DNA from: Chroococcidiopsidaceae cyanobacterium CP_BM_RX_35
GTDB taxonomy: Bacteria > Cyanobacteriota > Cyanobacteriia > Cyanobacteriales > Chroococcidiopsidaceae
DNA length: 6,011 nt
Direction: 5' to 3'
Assembly (NCBI GenBank): GCA_019242465.1
Contig: JAFAVL010000322.1
Location: 1 to 6,011 of the forward strand
In this document: one piece after another, positions 5,583-6,011 of the stretch
How positions within the stretch are numbered: the stretch's first letter is position 1
Layout of the letters: each line of letters opens with the position of its first letter
Translations under genes and position numbers: made by a program
Notes under the pieces: generated by a model
What the model saw: only the letters and a program-made list of their open reading frames with translations
Databases searched by the model: none
Told to the model about the DNA's origin: nothing

Positions 5583-5942
5583 ATGACAACACTGCTAAGT
5601 GAACCAATTGAGAAGCTAAAAACCCATGTCAAGGGTCATGTGGTGCTTCCGGATGATCCGCGTTACAACGAAGTTCGCGAAATCTGGAATGCGATGATCG
5701 ATCGCCGACCGGGTGTTATCGTCCAGTGTGCAAAAGCCGATGACATTGCTCATGTCATCACGTTTGCGCGAGAGAATGGTCTGGAACTATCAATCAGGGG
5801 CGCTGGGCATAACATCGCGGGAAATGCTGTGTGTGATGACGGCGTCATGATTGATCTTTCAAACATGACGAATGTCCGCATTAATGCCTACTGTAAATTT
5901 TTCGGTGATAATCCAGTAAACTACGGGAGAGACACCCGATGA
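5583..5942 (+). pseudogene. FAD-linked oxidase (berberine-bridge-enzyme type), N-terminal fragment truncated by insertion
   Basis: The family oxidises small organic molecules using covalently held FAD and is usually about 450-480 residues. Only 119 are encoded here. Residues 1-102 fit the start of the FAD-binding domain: RYNEVREIWNAMIDRRPGVI, then the AKADDIAHVITFARENG helix, then IRGAGHNIAGN, where His76 fits the usual covalent FAD attachment site, then VMIDLSNM. After residue 102 (codon 5886-5888) the protein turns into YCKFFGDNPVNYGRDTR and a TGA at 5940. This tail does not belong to the family and is attributed to inserted DNA. The FAD domain is incomplete and the substrate domain is absent, so no activity is expected. 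The TetR repressor opposite is left with a broken target. Confidence 0.85.
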
Positions 5943-6011
5943 AGGGAATGAGAGGCAGAGCGAGTTAGGGATGAAAGCTAGGGTAGAATTGGTGATTCGG
6001 GACGAAGAAGG
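5889..6011 (+). mobile_element. Probable left end of another insertion element
   Basis: Homology to the oxidase stops sharply at about 5889, where AT-rich DNA (TACTGTAAATTTTTCGG) begins. It supplies the premature stop and leads into a short open frame at 5971. No matching second end is in the window, so the element type and exact boundary are inferred. Confidence 0.5.
5971..6011 (+). CDS. Start of a possible transposase gene (ISKra4-like?), cut by window end
   Basis: An ATG at 5971 opens a frame MKARVELVIRDEE that runs off the end. From memory, transposases of the ISKra4 family in cyanobacteria often start with a similar MKAKVQLVL-type strand, and the location right after a gene break fits. 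Thirteen residues are too few for a firm call. There is only a weak ribosome site (TTAGGG directly before the ATG). Confidence 0.3.
   Translation, partial: MKARVELVIRDEE

Overview
The window looks like accessory DNA from a cyanobacterium. HIP1 octamers (GCGATCGC) lie at 1650-1657 and 2593-2600, many partial versions are scattered through the ECF genes, and the insertion sequences are of types I associate with filamentous cyanobacteria. No species can be named. The assignment rests on pattern recognition, not on a search.

Layout. 1-459 is the right end of an IS6-family element: the C-terminal part of its DDE transposase and its terminal repeat. 471-517 is a short relic of the right end of an IS1595-like element, related to the complete copy further on. 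487-3163 is a compact minus-strand operon read S, T, A: a small membrane protein that is a predicted substrate-binding S component, an EcfT-type transmembrane protein, and a double ABC ATPase. Together they form a full ECF-type (group I/II style) micronutrient importer of unassigned substrate. The last seven or more codons of the ATPase are encoded by the IS1595-like relic.

3231-4289 is a 1059-bp IS1595-family (ISXO2-like) element with perfect 25-bp inverted repeats. Its transposase gene carries two in-frame stops and a frameshift. It sits against the broken 3' part of an IS1-family transposase (minus strand, 4288-4577), without a visible target duplication. A short cyanobacterial-type GC-rich hairpin lies at 4673-4694.

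4769-5942 is a regulator/enzyme pair. A TetR-family repressor (minus strand) diverges from a FAD-linked oxidase gene (plus strand). The 127-bp space between them holds two operator-like palindromes of the form ACGAC-NN-GTCGT. One fills the spacer of a near-consensus promoter, and the other is the centre of a perfect 42-bp palindrome. The oxidase is cut off after about 102 residues by what looks like the start of another insertion element, running off the window at 6011 with the first codons of a possible transposase.

Reading as a whole: two functional cargo modules (an importer, and a self-regulated repressor/oxidase pair) lie among at least four kinds of insertion sequence, several nested or truncated. 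The importer looks intact and is bracketed by IS1595-like ends in the same orientation. The oxidase module is intact only on its regulatory side. I see no CRISPR array, rRNA or tRNA.
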